64,000 bases of DNA from Bolinopsis microptera. Taxonomy: Eukaryota; Ctenophora; Tentaculata; Lobata; Bolinopsidae. The DNA is taken from positions 15,223,365 through 15,287,364 of the forward strand of contig NC_087082.1 in NCBI RefSeq assembly GCF_026151205.1, read 5' to 3'. The notes beneath the pieces were generated by a model. It saw nothing but the letters and a program-made list of their open reading frames with translations. It had not been told where the DNA came from and searched no databases. Position 1 is the first letter of the stretch. Each line of letters opens with the position of its first letter. The translations under genes were made by a program, and so were the position numbers. Shown piece by piece: positions 22,701-32,272 of the stretch.

Positions 22701-25700
22701 GTCAGCTTGCGTTACCTTTACGATTTGCAACGTTTCAAATAAAGCTAAGACCCCATTGTTATTATGATTGACATTAAAATAAATTGTAAATCTCAAAGGC
22801 TTTATTGTGGCTGGTAGAAAATACTTCTCTCTCTCTCTCTCTCTCTCTCTTACATCAACATTTAAATTCTCTCTCGTCATTAGGATAGAATTTGGAATAT
22901 AGCGGCACGTTTTTACCGGACCCCAATAATAAAGGACCCCAATTATCAGGTCCGGGGTCCTGAATAGTGAAGCGAGTCCGACATTAACTTGTAACAGATA
23001 AAATACTAACCGACCCAAATTACCACCCAATCCTGGGCCGGGTGATAAACGGCCCCCGAATCGTAACAATCTCCTTAATGGTGGTGTTAGGGACACATCA
23101 AGGATCACAATGCATAGATAAGTGAGACATATCCAGGCTAGTGACGTTAATATAATAACAGCTAAAATATAACAATATGTGGTTTGTGGGGTTTATCAAA
23201 CATGATAATCTGGAGATGATGGCTGGCTGTGTTAGGCTGAATGGCGTGATCATCATCTCGGTATAAGGACTTGTTTAGGAAACCACTAGAGAAGAAGCTT
23301 AAGAAACCATTAGTTGGAGGAGGAGGTCAGTAGTAACGGTGGATTGCGGCGTATAATGCCGATTATGTGCTGGCACACAGCTGACACTTAATAGTGGGGA
23401 GACACATGTAGAACCAACTCATCATCTTCTCAACTGTTCTCTCGCAAATTTGTTAGACGGATTTGATCCAGCTAGTATTATCCAGTAATAGCTCGCTAAA
23501 GTGAGTGAAATTGTTTCTGTTTACCGGCCTGTGGAGACACAGAGTCTTCTACCCTGACCAGGCAATAAGACCAGATCAACATAATTAGGAGCAATCACTG
23601 GTTATTATAATTTTAATACTATTAGAAGCATTTATACGCATTATTGTGAACCCCCGCGGCGTCAACATTCTCAAAAGTCAACATTACAATTTTCTGGGAT
23701 CAGAGCGCACGTGCAGTGAAGTTTCCTTCTCTTATGGGGTAATTTCTGGTCACGTTACACGTTTAGCTAACAGTTATTGGGCGGTTAAGAATTGGCGGGT
23801 TGTGAGTGGTCCAGCTTACCACTACTCCTTCACGCTTATCAACCCATAATAATCTTCCACCCTATTAATTATTTTATGCGCATTTTTATTTAATCGGTAT
23901 ATCTAAAGTAAGCTTACAAATTCGCTTTACAACTCCTCTTATTGGTCAGAGAGTGATCTGTGAAGGGAAAACCGTTCGGTTTATTGCTAAGCAGTCGTCA
24001 TGGTGACTGCTACAATCGACCAATCAGCTGGGAGAAATGCTGTACACTAAACCAATGCGAGGGTTGGTCTGAGGGTCACGTGACTTTTATTTAATATTCC
24101 TGACCATAGTTCCCCAGAAATTGAGGGAGATACGACCTTGAAATTTCTTATGAAAAAGGTGCAGAGGTGGTGAAACGTTGTGGTGGTGGTACTAAAGCAA
24201 GCTGACGTCATAGTCAGTTAAGGGATAAATTCCAAGTTTTAAGGATAATGTGCGCCTTTAGTCTGAATTAATTGGGGATCTGGGAATTATCTGGTTTTAA
24301 GAGATGTGATCTCTGGTGCTATGGTGTACCAAAGCACTAGATTTTGTACGATCGCAAGTATTACGCACTTAGAGGATACAAATTCAGTGATTCAAAGGAT
24401 TTTATCGTCGGCTCATTAATATTAGAGCAGTCTCAAATATTTGAACAAAAACCATCCCAATGTTTGATATCAAAATGGTGATTCGTGAATAAATTAAAAT
24501 TTCCTTTATTTTGCAACAGTTATTTGGGTGTCTGGTGCAATTCTCTGTCAGGGTTCGTATTTGATCAAAGATTTTCTTAGCACGTACGATGTTTTAAATA
24601 CGCATTAAAAAGACAATTTTACAATAATGACCCCTATTGTAAAATGATATCAAAGTTTGAAAAGTGGCATTGTATGTCAAAAATATTGAGGTTGATTGGC
24701 AAGCGAACCTCTTTGTGTTTTTCAAGTTTGAAAGAAAAGCAGCACGACCAACTTTTAGCGCTATTAAATCGAGTCCATTATTTCAACCCCAGCACACCTT
24801 CTCATTATAATATTCAAATGTCGAAGATGTTTTTCGCCCCCTTCAAAAAGAATTTGCAACACGTGAGAGTTTCCAGCAGACCTGATCACTATTATGTACC
24901 AATCTCCCAAATCTCGGCGGCGGTCTTTATACCGGCCTCTCTCCACATCCAAACCTACAAAGACGCAGACGGCAAAAACCCGGCCATGATCTATGTCAGA
25001 ACTGTCGTGTACTTGTCGGAGTTAATTTTGAAGCTTTTCAAAAAGAAGTCCGCCATAATCCTTGTCTATAACACTTGGCAGGAGAGCAAATCCAAAACCG
25101 TATTTCCAGTGATCCTACCGAGCTACGGTTCAAGCTGGTCAGACATCTGGAAGGAGACGTTGAGTAACACCTAATCAGGTGGCTTACCCGAGAATACCAC
25201 CCTGTCTGGATCAACTAACTGACACCGTATTGTGGGGTGTCACGTGGGGAGGCGGTTAATTATGCTGGATAAAGGGCATAATTTGGGACATAATTATCAA
25301 AACCTGGGTTGAAAAGACGGATTGGAACGACATAACACTGGCTTTTTGAACTTATACCGGCCCCCAATGAGTAATAATTCAGCAGTAATGATAATAAATT
25401 TCAAATTATCTCTGATTATAAGATAAGTCTGGAAAGTGTCTATGCTGGGTTCACGCATCACTGATTTGAGATTTCTGAGAGAAGAAGGGGGAGAAGGTGA
25501 GGGGGCAGTATTTATTTATTTACAGTGCGTACAGACATCATCCCAGGTGATTTCAAATTGTAACAAACAATCAAGCTCTCCTAGCACAGCATTTGGTTAA
25601 TCATCTTTGCCAGGGTAAATTAAATGGAACAATCTTCCAGCGAGATTCCAATTTATTTTGACGTTGATTGACCGGGGCCAGCTGCAATATCAATTTCTAA

Positions 25701-28700
25701 GATGAAGGGGGTTTCATTTAAACGTACTATAACGCACGACTGACCCTTCTTTATTTCAAGATAATATACCAGAACAATCCCATCAGGTGAGCTGGTGCTA
25801 GAGTACCAGGGCTGTAACTAGATGGAATTTCTTCACCAGGCCGATCTCTCCCGATTTAGACTGTATTAGATGGTAGACAGGTTACGTGCATTAACCGTTA
25901 AATCATGCTATTACTATCAATGGATTATTAATTTGTCCTCAAACGAAGTACTAAAATTCTCAGTCACTTTTACCAGAAAAATCACCCAATCGATAATTGC
26001 GAAGAAGCATCAAAAGTACTCCAAATCATTCCCCGAATCAGTGCTCAGTTTTCAATGCTCACTCCCCGAACACCATCAGATCACAACCCCTGATCCCTGA
26101 TCACCCACTAATGATGCCTTTAAACTTGTTAAAACTTGTTAGAAAAATTCCCAAGATTCTCACGTCCACCCTGTCTCCTTATAATCGTGATCAACTAATT
26201 TTAGTAGGAGATAAGTGACAGTGTCTGTTAGGTAGGCACTACTCTGCAGATTGTCTAACATCAATAAAGCTCGTTAGTCCCCCAGCTTGCCATACCCCCC
26301 AGATCTTCAGTATGTTGTCCGTGTCGTTCGTCTCCGGAAACCTCCCGTACCAACCTCCCCGCTCAGCCTCTTTATTGGGTAAAGTAGCAACCGGTTATTA
26401 CCATGAATTGGTTTATGTAATTCCGTGTTAAAATGGGTTAGAATCACCTGGCCGCTACTTTATAAGATGACGGGGTTGGTGGAGTTGGGGTCATGGTACC
26501 AGTTGAAACTGAACGAGATAGCGTAACACTGGGACCCTGGTACTTTTCATCCGACTCCCTAAATACCTGACCTTTTATAGGGGTCGTCACTTTTATAAAC
26601 ACTATATATAAAGCTGATAATTACTCACCAAATTATTGTACCAATAAATTTGATATATAAAGTGTTTGATAAAGGAGTAAGATTAAACTGGACGCGGCGC
26701 TAAGAACAGTAACAAAAGTCGGGGTGAACTAGGTAAAGCTGATCACAACACGAGGCTAGGTACTTGTGAGTTAATGTCACGTGGGGTGACTGTAACAACT
26801 TTCTATGATACGTACTCTGATATAATTCTAGACGTCGTTAGATAATCAAGCGATAATTCAAGGCCAAAACTGGAGATCAACACAGCAAGTTTTACGGGAG
26901 ATGACCGCGGAGATCTTAATGCAGGGAGAATTTAGTGGACCTTGGCTTATCAAATTAGGGTAAATTTAATAAACACTGTAGATGGTTCATTAATATCAAT
27001 TAGTCGGGAACTTGGGACAAGTTGCAAGTCTCTAAATTGGTGATAAAAGACACCCTCCTCCTCTCTCAGAAATTTTCCCATGACACTGTTTCCGCGATAT
27101 GAATTGAAATGATATCATGTTTAAGGAATCAATATAATTACCACTAATATGTGGGAATGGTTACAAGGCACTCTCAAGTCAAAACAGAGAACACGATCAG
27201 TGGATTGAATGAGTGACGTCAAATGAATTCCAACATTGTATCAATTTGAGATACCCGGCACCATATATATTAGCATATTTAGGATTTTAGAGGTTGTAAA
27301 ACGACATGGCATATGTACTCCTTTATAAGTTTATAAAAAGTATATCACAAGTAGTACTAGTAGTAACACTACTAGTAACACTAGTAGTAACACTACTAGT
27401 AACACTACTAGCACTACTACAAAGATTGTGAGTTATGTAACAGGCTCTGTGTTAGCCGATATATCATAGATGTTTCTCCAGAAAAATCTATCGGCTTACA
27501 TAGCAGATTAATGATATTTCTTTAGAGAAAAATAAGTTCTCATTTAAAAATTCAAACAAAGTAGTGAGATAACAAAGCTACTAGAGGGGGTGGGCCAGAA
27601 ATAACTTACATGGTAAGTAAGCTGCTGCTGGTGAGTCTCAGATCTACCGTGAGCCCGTAAGTTGCTGAAATCTGTTGTGGGTTTGGGACACTTGGGGAGC
27701 GGACAGATTGTACAGGATACTCCGTTGGTTCCAACCTAGCGAGGATATCGGGGGTTACAAATAGGGGGGGGGGGGTTACAAATAGGGGGGTTACAAATAG
27801 GGGGGGGGGGGGTTACAAATAGGGGGGGTTACAAATAGGGGGGTTACAAATAGGGGGGTTACAAATAGTGTTCATATATTGTTGGGGCACAGTTTATGAT
27901 GCGTGTACTGATAATTTGAGAAATATGCATTTAATTTGAACATTAATAGTAATACTGTGTTATTTCATTGTCGCATTACCTCGAATTGCCGCATGACTTT
28001 GTTGTCGAATGTGGTAAATATGTTTGGAACTGTTATCTTCTCGTCTCCCATCGACTTGCCTCGTCTTAAACCTGAGAAAAGTGAATCATAATTCTGAGAA
28101 GTTGTTGTGAGTTTTCAAATGGCTTTTATCATTAATATTGAGTAATTGTTGATTTTAGTTGATCTGAAATATTCATTGCCATATATTGTCAAGTTAATTT
28201 ATTTTTTGATCACCGCGATAACGAAGCCTTAATTGGATGTCAGTAATTTCTGACCAGTAGAATTCCGGAAATGTTGTTTCAACCAATCATATCGGATAAT
28301 CTTAATCACATGACTTGTGGTCGATTATTCATATCCAAAGAGTAAATTTTAGCAAATAAATCTGGCTATTAAAAGTTGGGATGGTCAGATCTAGGCGAAT
28401 CTTTTAATTGAAACCGCAAAATCATTAGAATTATTGTCAGTAAATAGATTTACCGAAAATGGGGCTTATCATTTGAGCAGCTTACGATTCACTATAGCTT
28501 CAGTGCAATGCTAAGAAATCATGATCAAACTATTTACGCAATATGCACCACCCAAATTTGTTATGTCCCAGATTAAGAATATCCCAAAATCTAATGCAAA
28601 TAAATTTAAAAGAGAGGAATCCAATTCTTTCCTCAGATCAGACGGTGGTTTGTTAACAAAGTCTGCGAAAGAGAGAAAGAAAAGAACACCTACCAGTGAC

Positions 28701-29948
28701 TCGCTGGTCGACCTCACTTTGTAACTGAGACATCTGCGTTTCCTCCAGCATAGCGTTTAGGACGTGGCTGGGCGTGCTTACTACTGTGTTGTACAGACTC
28801 GTTTGTAGGTTCTTGGGGTAGAGATAGAGATTAGTTGTGAAGGGGGGGGGGCGGGGGGGGGGCGGGGGGGGGGGGGGGCCGGGTATTTTAGAAATAAAGA
28901 AAAGTCTGTAGGTTCTTAAATGGGGATATCAAATAAGAAACCTCAAAATAAAACATAGGTTAAGGTCTATCAATTCATAAAAAGGAACAAAAACAACACT
29001 TCACCTTGGCGACAACAGTAAATTTCTCAAATAAACGTAAAATCCAAACAATCTCCTAACACTCACCTCTCCCAACCAGGGGTCGCCCCCCCTGCCCCCC
29101 CCCCCCTGCCCCCCTGCCCCCCCCCCCCCCCCCCTCTCCTAACACTCACCTCCTTGATATTCCCACTGGGACTGTTGGGCTCGCTGTTATCACTACCGGA
29201 TTCCTCCTTCATGTCCTTGACATTAAACTTCAGTATCTTCACGTTACCACTGCTCTGGAGCGCATCTTGCACTTCTCTGTTTGAGCTTACTGTTATCTCG
29301 TCTCCGTCATCGTCTTTGTAACTCAGTCGGACTACACCCAATACCTGGGTCAGTGGGTGAGTTATTTGAATTACATAATTTATGGAGTGGGAGTTAGTGG
29401 ATTGTCAGGGTTGTGCATCTAATTCTAAATGACAGTTTATAAAATCCAACTTAATATTTGTCAAACTTGAATATTAGCTGTGTAACCAAGTGTTTGGGAA
29501 GTGATTAGAGGGTTTGAAAATAATTCATAATTATAAAAACCTAATTTATTTACTGACACCTTGTGGTTTACTAGTTACTACTGTAATGGAAAATCAGTAG
29601 ATACTTGATAGTGTGCTTACCGAGAATTGCTCGTCGACGAATTTAATCATTTCTTCGTAGGGCGAGCTGAATTCTGTTATTTTCAACTTTCTTATCTCCT
29701 CTCGTAATACCAACTTTACAAACACACCTGTAAATTACACGAATGATTTAAAACCAATCCAGTGATCAATATTTATCAAACCATCCACATAACGATGAGC
29801 ACACCTCCGAGTTTTAGGAAATACTTGAATTATTCTAAAATACTTAAAAGGACCTTGAAGTAATCTAAAAACAGCTAAAAGTACCTGAACTGTCTGTAGA
29901 AGTAGGAGAAGCAGGGGATCGGTTCCTCAATTCTTCGGACATGGTCAT
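13321..29948 (-). CDS. PB1-domain homeodomain transcription factor, 12 coding exons, 560 residues
   Basis: Twelve exons with GT-AG boundaries join into one frame of 1683 nt: 29948-29885, 29727-29621, 29344-29150, 28811-28694, 28071-27980, 27735-27610, 26367-26296, 16499-16354, 14562-14424, 14260-14156, 14019-13885 and 13704-13321. All phases agree. Residues ~23-98 form a PB1 domain: a basic FVKLVL first strand and an acidic OPCA motif, YKDDDGDEIT. This type I/II combination can self-associate head to tail. Residues 200-227 have Cys/His spacing CxxC...H-x5-H resembling a zinc finger. Residues ~306-365 are a divergent homeodomain (W355, N358 and R360 in helix 3, VWMNNHR). The tail is Ser/Thr-rich. 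The helix 1-to-3 spacing exceeds the classical type, somewhat like SATB/compass or TALE types. PB1 plus homeodomain is an arrangement I do not know from a named family. Exon 7 is the least certain. Confidence 0.82.
13885..14019 (-). CDS. PB1-homeodomain gene, exon 11
   Basis: 135 nt in phase 0-0, acceptor TTTACCAG and donor GTAACT, encoding residues 389-433. The chosen frame begins VIQALGDTR and joins both neighbours. A second open frame across this exon is a shadow. Confidence 0.78.
14156..14260 (-). CDS. PB1-homeodomain gene, exon 10 (homeodomain recognition helix)
   Basis: 105 nt, acceptor TTTCCCAG and donor GTAAAA, residues 354-388. It begins VWMNNHRPRKNN, the C-terminal half of homeodomain helix 3. 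Trp, Asn and Arg sit at the invariant positions 48, 51 and 53. Position 50 is Asn and position 49 is Met. Confidence 0.85.
14424..14562 (-). CDS. PB1-homeodomain gene, exon 9 (homeodomain N-arm to helix 3)
   Basis: 139 nt, acceptor CTCCTCAG (phase 2) and donor GTAGAT. It encodes RKRTAFSPATTLALEQF, helix 2 and the start of helix 3 (LTFYQVK). The intron that follows falls within helix 3. From the helix-1 Phe to the helix-3 Trp there are about three more residues than in a classical 60-residue homeodomain. Confidence 0.87.
16354..16499 (-). CDS. PB1-homeodomain gene, exon 8
   Basis: 146 nt, acceptor AATTTCAG (phase 0) and donor AG/GTTAGT leaving two bases that complete an Arg codon with exon 9. 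Encodes residues 259-306, including LSWRLNDRATAAQLIAAKYH. Domain not recognised; its place just before the homeodomain suggests an accessory DNA-binding or cofactor region. Confidence 0.8.
16994..17015 (+). promoter_or_regulatory. Composite CCAAT/E-box site 1 (GATTGG-N9-TCACGTG)
   Basis: GATTGG at 16994-16999 and TCACGTG at 17009-17015, spacing 9. An inverted CCAAT also lies between them. Confidence 0.5.
18383..18404 (+). promoter_or_regulatory. Composite CCAAT/E-box site 2 (GATTGG-N9-TCACGTG)
   Basis: GATTGG at 18383-18388 and TCACGTG at 18398-18404, spacing 9, same orientation as site 1. Confidence 0.5.
19242..19264 (-). promoter_or_regulatory. Composite CCAAT/E-box site 3, inverted
   Basis: On the minus strand GATTGG (19264-19259) precedes ACACGTG (19248-19242) with spacing 10. 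Confidence 0.45.
22423..22445 (+). promoter_or_regulatory. Composite CCAAT/E-box site 4 (GATTGG-N10-TCACGTG)
   Basis: GATTGG at 22423-22428 and TCACGTGAC starting at 22439, spacing 10. Confidence 0.5.
22655..22677 (+). promoter_or_regulatory. Composite CCAAT/E-box site 5 (GATTGG-N10-TCACGTG)
   Basis: GATTGG at 22655-22660 and TCACGTG at 22671-22677, spacing 10. A further ATTGG lies about 20 bp downstream. Confidence 0.5.
22825..22850. repeat. (CT)n microsatellite
   Basis: About 13 CT units in intron 7. Confidence 0.95.
24644..25174 (+). CDS. Unidentified 176-codon open frame inside intron 7
   Basis: The frame opens with ATG and is long for this AT-rich context. The middle is richer in GC than its surroundings and reads like protein, with VPISQISAAVFIPASLHIQ, AMIYVRTVVYLSELILKLF and SAIILVYNTWQ. 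It ends SDIWKETLSNT before TAA. No domain, signal peptide or clear membrane segment was recognised. It lies on the opposite strand within the large intron of the PB1-homeodomain gene and includes one CACGTG. It could be a nested single-exon gene, a decayed gene or chance. Confidence 0.3.
   Translation: MISKFEKWHCMSKILRLIGKRTSLCFSSLKEKQHDQLLALLNRVHYFNPSTPSHYNIQMSKMFFAPFKKNLQHVRVSSRPDHYYVPISQISAAVFIPASLHIQTYKDADGKNPAMIYVRTVVYLSELILKLFKKKSAIILVYNTWQESKSKTVFPVILPSYGSSWSDIWKETLSNT
26296..26367 (-). CDS. PB1-homeodomain gene, exon 7 (tentative boundaries)
   Basis: 72 nt in phase 0-0 encoding AERGGWYGRFPETNDTDNIL and KIWG. The donor GGG/GTATGG is fair. The acceptor AATAAAGAG has a weak pyrimidine tract, so the left boundary is less certain than the others. 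Phases fit both neighbours. Confidence 0.6.
27345..27425. repeat. Short palindromic tandem array (ACTAGTAGTAAC type)
   Basis: Alternating ACTAGTAGTAACACTACTAG units form an imperfect, locally self-complementary array in intron 6. Confidence 0.85.
27610..27735 (-). CDS. PB1-homeodomain gene, exon 6 (Cys/His cluster)
   Basis: 126 nt, acceptor CTCGCTAG and donor CAT/GTAAGT, residues 193-234. It contains C200 and C203 (CTIC), C208, then FSNLRAH at 215-221 and H227. This resembles a degenerate C2H2 or BED-like zinc finger. Zinc binding is inferred only from spacing. Confidence 0.75.
27758..27869. repeat. G-rich tandem repeat (GGTTACAAATAGGGGG)n
   Basis: Seven copies or so of GGTTACAAATA separated by G-runs of 5-13 bases, about 20 bp upstream (transcript sense) of exon 6. 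On the transcript these are C-runs. Confidence 0.9.
27980..28071 (-). CDS. PB1-homeodomain gene, exon 5
   Basis: 92 nt, acceptor CTTTTCTCAG and donor GAG/GTAATG, residues 162-192. A basic start (GLRRGKS) is followed by ITVPNIFTTFDNK. No domain recognised. Confidence 0.78.
28694..28811 (-). CDS. PB1-homeodomain gene, exon 4
   Basis: 118 nt, acceptor CTCTACCCCAAG, donor ACTG/GTAGGT, residues 123-161. Likely alpha-helical (HVLNAMLEETQMSQLQSEVD). The acceptor lies about 30 bases after a long C-tract in the transcript. Confidence 0.75.
28842..28878. repeat. Poly-G tract (poly-C in the PB1-homeodomain transcript)
   Basis: Runs of G9-G16 broken by single Cs, near the 3' end of intron 3. Confidence 0.95.
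29052..29152. repeat. Duplicated splice donor flanking a C-tract (G-tract in the transcript)
   Basis: The 18-mer TCTCCTAACACTCACCTC occurs at 29052-29069 and 29135-29152, flanking a C-rich tract at 29085-29134. In transcript sense each copy carries G/GTGAGTG, so intron 3 starts with two candidate donors 83 bp apart. Using the second would extend exon 3 by a Gly-rich segment and shift the frame. Confidence 0.85.
29150..29344 (-). CDS. PB1-homeodomain gene, exon 3 (PB1 OPCA motif)
   Basis: 195 nt in phase 0-0, acceptor TGACCCAG and donor GAG/GTGAGT. Encodes VRLSYKDDDGDEITVSSNRE, the acidic OPCA loop of PB1 domains, then LKFNVKD and a Ser/Asn-rich acidic linker. A near-copy of the donor lies 83 bp further downstream. 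Confidence 0.88.
29621..29727 (-). CDS. PB1-homeodomain gene, exon 2 (PB1 strand 1 and helix)
   Basis: 107 nt, acceptor TTTACAG and donor TCG/GTAAGC, residues 22-57. Contains VFVKLVLREEIRKLKI, with the conserved first-strand Lys of type II PB1 domains, and the helix SPYEEMIKFVDEQF. Confidence 0.87.
29885..29948 (-). CDS. PB1-homeodomain gene, exon 1 (start codon)
   Basis: The ATG at 29948 (or a second at 29942) begins MTMSEELRNRSPASPTSTDS. The donor is TCAG/GTACTT. An acceptor TATTTTAG at about 29961 just upstream suggests at least one 5' non-coding exon further right. Confidence 0.75.
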
Positions 29949-30824
29949 TTCAATGGTCACCTAAAATAAGATAAGGTTACAACACTAAAGTAAAAGCAAA
30001 GTTTTTGTAAACAAATAAGAAGCAAGGTCGTGTTACGAAAAGTATTAGCAATATTTAACGTAACAGCAGGTAAAAGGTGACAGGTAAAAGCAGGTTCTAA
30101 CAAATCAAATCTTATTCGTATTTCGACTGAAAAATTGGATAATTAGTTATGAGTCACATATCACATTATTTGGTTAAAAACAATATGATCCTTTTCTTAA
30201 CTAAACGATAAATAAGGTGCTTTACCATATTAACCACTCCCACCTCATCAAGTCAAGATAAAATTTATAAGAACAATCAACTTCTTTCGATTCTCTGCCA
30301 TATATAACGACAGATTATCCAGCACAAACGCTTCGGCAGCGATCTCGCAAATAAATAAACACATAAGACAAGGCCCGATTATAATACCAAATATTGACAA
30401 TGGGAAGGGGCTTTATTTTAAGGGCGATCATATATGTGGACACGTGACGTAGCCTGATATGGGCATATACCACGAGAATGGTCAACCAATCGGGGTGGCC
30501 TAAGTTAATCAATCACTGGTTCATTCGAAAGTTGGGGGTGCTCGACTGGCTACCAATGTTTCATATGAGGGGGTAATCAGTGAGTTAGCGAAGAAAAAAG
30601 GCAAGTACTAAATCAGTTTCTTATAATGATATTAAACTAAACAAATTGGGGCACAATATCAGCTTGGGGCACGTGGGCGCTGACTCTCTCAAATCACGGG
30701 ACGCGGCCAGTATTTTCAGCAATTTCATCAGTGCAACTCTCAAACGAGCATGTAAAACTGAAGGGACCAGGACAAAAGTTTATCCTTTCTATAAAGCGGC
30801 ACTTAATGGAGCACTTTGTCCGTC

Positions 30825-30968
<144 letters not shown>

Positions 30969-31392
30969 GATATATATAAACAGGTGTCCTCTCGTCAATT
31001 AATTAATAAAATCGTAAACCCTTCAGCTAAAATGACTTATAAATGCTGATGAAGTGAGCTAGTTTAGGGATCTCCGCTCTGATAAACCCCCGCGAGTCAC
31101 ACGTTTATTCCGACATTTATAATTTGACAATCGTTAATTGAGATATATAGGTTGTTTAAGGGGGGCCGGCCCGGGTCTCAAGACCTGACAATTAAAGGGG
31201 AATGACAAGAGGGGGGGGGCAGCTGGTGCAATACAGAGTTTTGTGTCCCCTAATCCAGGGTATTATATAGTCCAGTCCAAATGAAACTGTCACAATACCA
31301 CAGGGCTCAGTACCAAAACTAGGAATAAAATGTCAGCTAAAACCGATCTGAAAACGAGGGCTGATCATTGGTATGTAGTGTTTCCAACACGT

Positions 31393-31476
31393 CAGTCAAC
31401 TCAACCAATCAAAGAGCTCAATTTGAGGTGGAGTCAGTCAACTCAACCAATCAGAGAGCTCAATTTGAGGTGGAGT
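31393..31476. repeat. 42-bp tandem duplication with CCAAT boxes
   Basis: Two units, 31393-31434 and 31435-31476, differ at one position. Each contains CAACTCAACCAATCA and GAGCTCAATTTGAGGTGG, an imperfect inverted repeat. Confidence 0.95.
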
Positions 31477-32197
31477 AACCAATAACAACTCGAGGTCTGC
31501 ATGCAGTAAAACGTAGCTGTCACCTTTAACCTTATAAATTGTAGATAAATAGTTTAATTGTCATGTTTGACATTAAATGCAAATCAGGTCCCGTTTTAAA
31601 ATACGGCTCTTCTCTATGCTAAACGAGCCCATCAGCTGGTCAATAGCCAATATGATGGAAAACTTTGTGACTTTTGTTGAAATATGGTCATTATCTCTGC
31701 CTATTAAAAAACGTTACACGAAGAACAAGGCTAGTTAATATGAATTCTAAAGGCTATTTGGTAAATCGCTAATGCCCCAAAGATGAAAAGACAAAAACCT
31801 TTTCGACAAACATAATCAGAACTTAAACCTATTACTATTAGATTAGTATTTTAATGAGTTTGGAGTCGTGAAAGCCTAATCACATGTCTGCCTTTACGTC
31901 GGCACGTGTGTTTAAATGAAATTGGCTAATGTATCTAAACAAAGTAACATAAATCTGGCCCTTTGATTTATTTTAACGCCTTTTATGAAGAGTCATGAGT
32001 CATGCATCATGACAGAACTAATTACCTAACTTTGACGTTTTGTCCCACTACGTATAGAGGGATTTGAGATTAAAAACGAACATATAAAGTAAAGTAAATA
32101 TAAACTTTTTACGCCATACTGCGATTCCAAAAATGTTACTTGATTTCCAAGAGCAGTTTTATTTCAAAATTCGAATAAACTTTACATCAATGTATTA

Positions 32198-32224
32198 CGG
32201 GGGGGGGGGGGGGGGGGGGGGGGG
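32198..32224. repeat. Poly-G tract
   Basis: About 26 consecutive Gs immediately before the TATACTTTAA satellite. Confidence 0.97.
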
Positions 32225-32272
32225 ATGACCACATTAAAGTACATTACAATGTAGGTTTTTTTCCTATTTTGC

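Larger units (their letters stand above)
16500..26295. other. 9.8-kb intron 7 of the PB1-homeodomain gene, E-box-rich
   Basis: No transposon was recognised in this intron, unlike the flanking regions. At least 14 CACGTG hexamers were found by eye (17010, 18191, 18293, 18399, 18650, 19242, 20198, 20241, 22440, 22672, 23708, 24077, 24860, 25241), where base composition predicts about one. Many ATTGG/CCAAT boxes lie nearby. It behaves like a dense regulatory intron; protein binding is inferred only. Confidence 0.6.

Noticed and set aside
27758..27869. Possible CRISPR-like array (repeat with spacers)
   Set aside because: The variable part is only a G-run of changing length; this is simple tandem repetition in a eukaryotic intron.
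29063..29341. Gly-rich extension of exon 3
   Set aside because: Read-through of the G-tract beyond a strong GTGAGT donor; kept only as a possible alternative splice.
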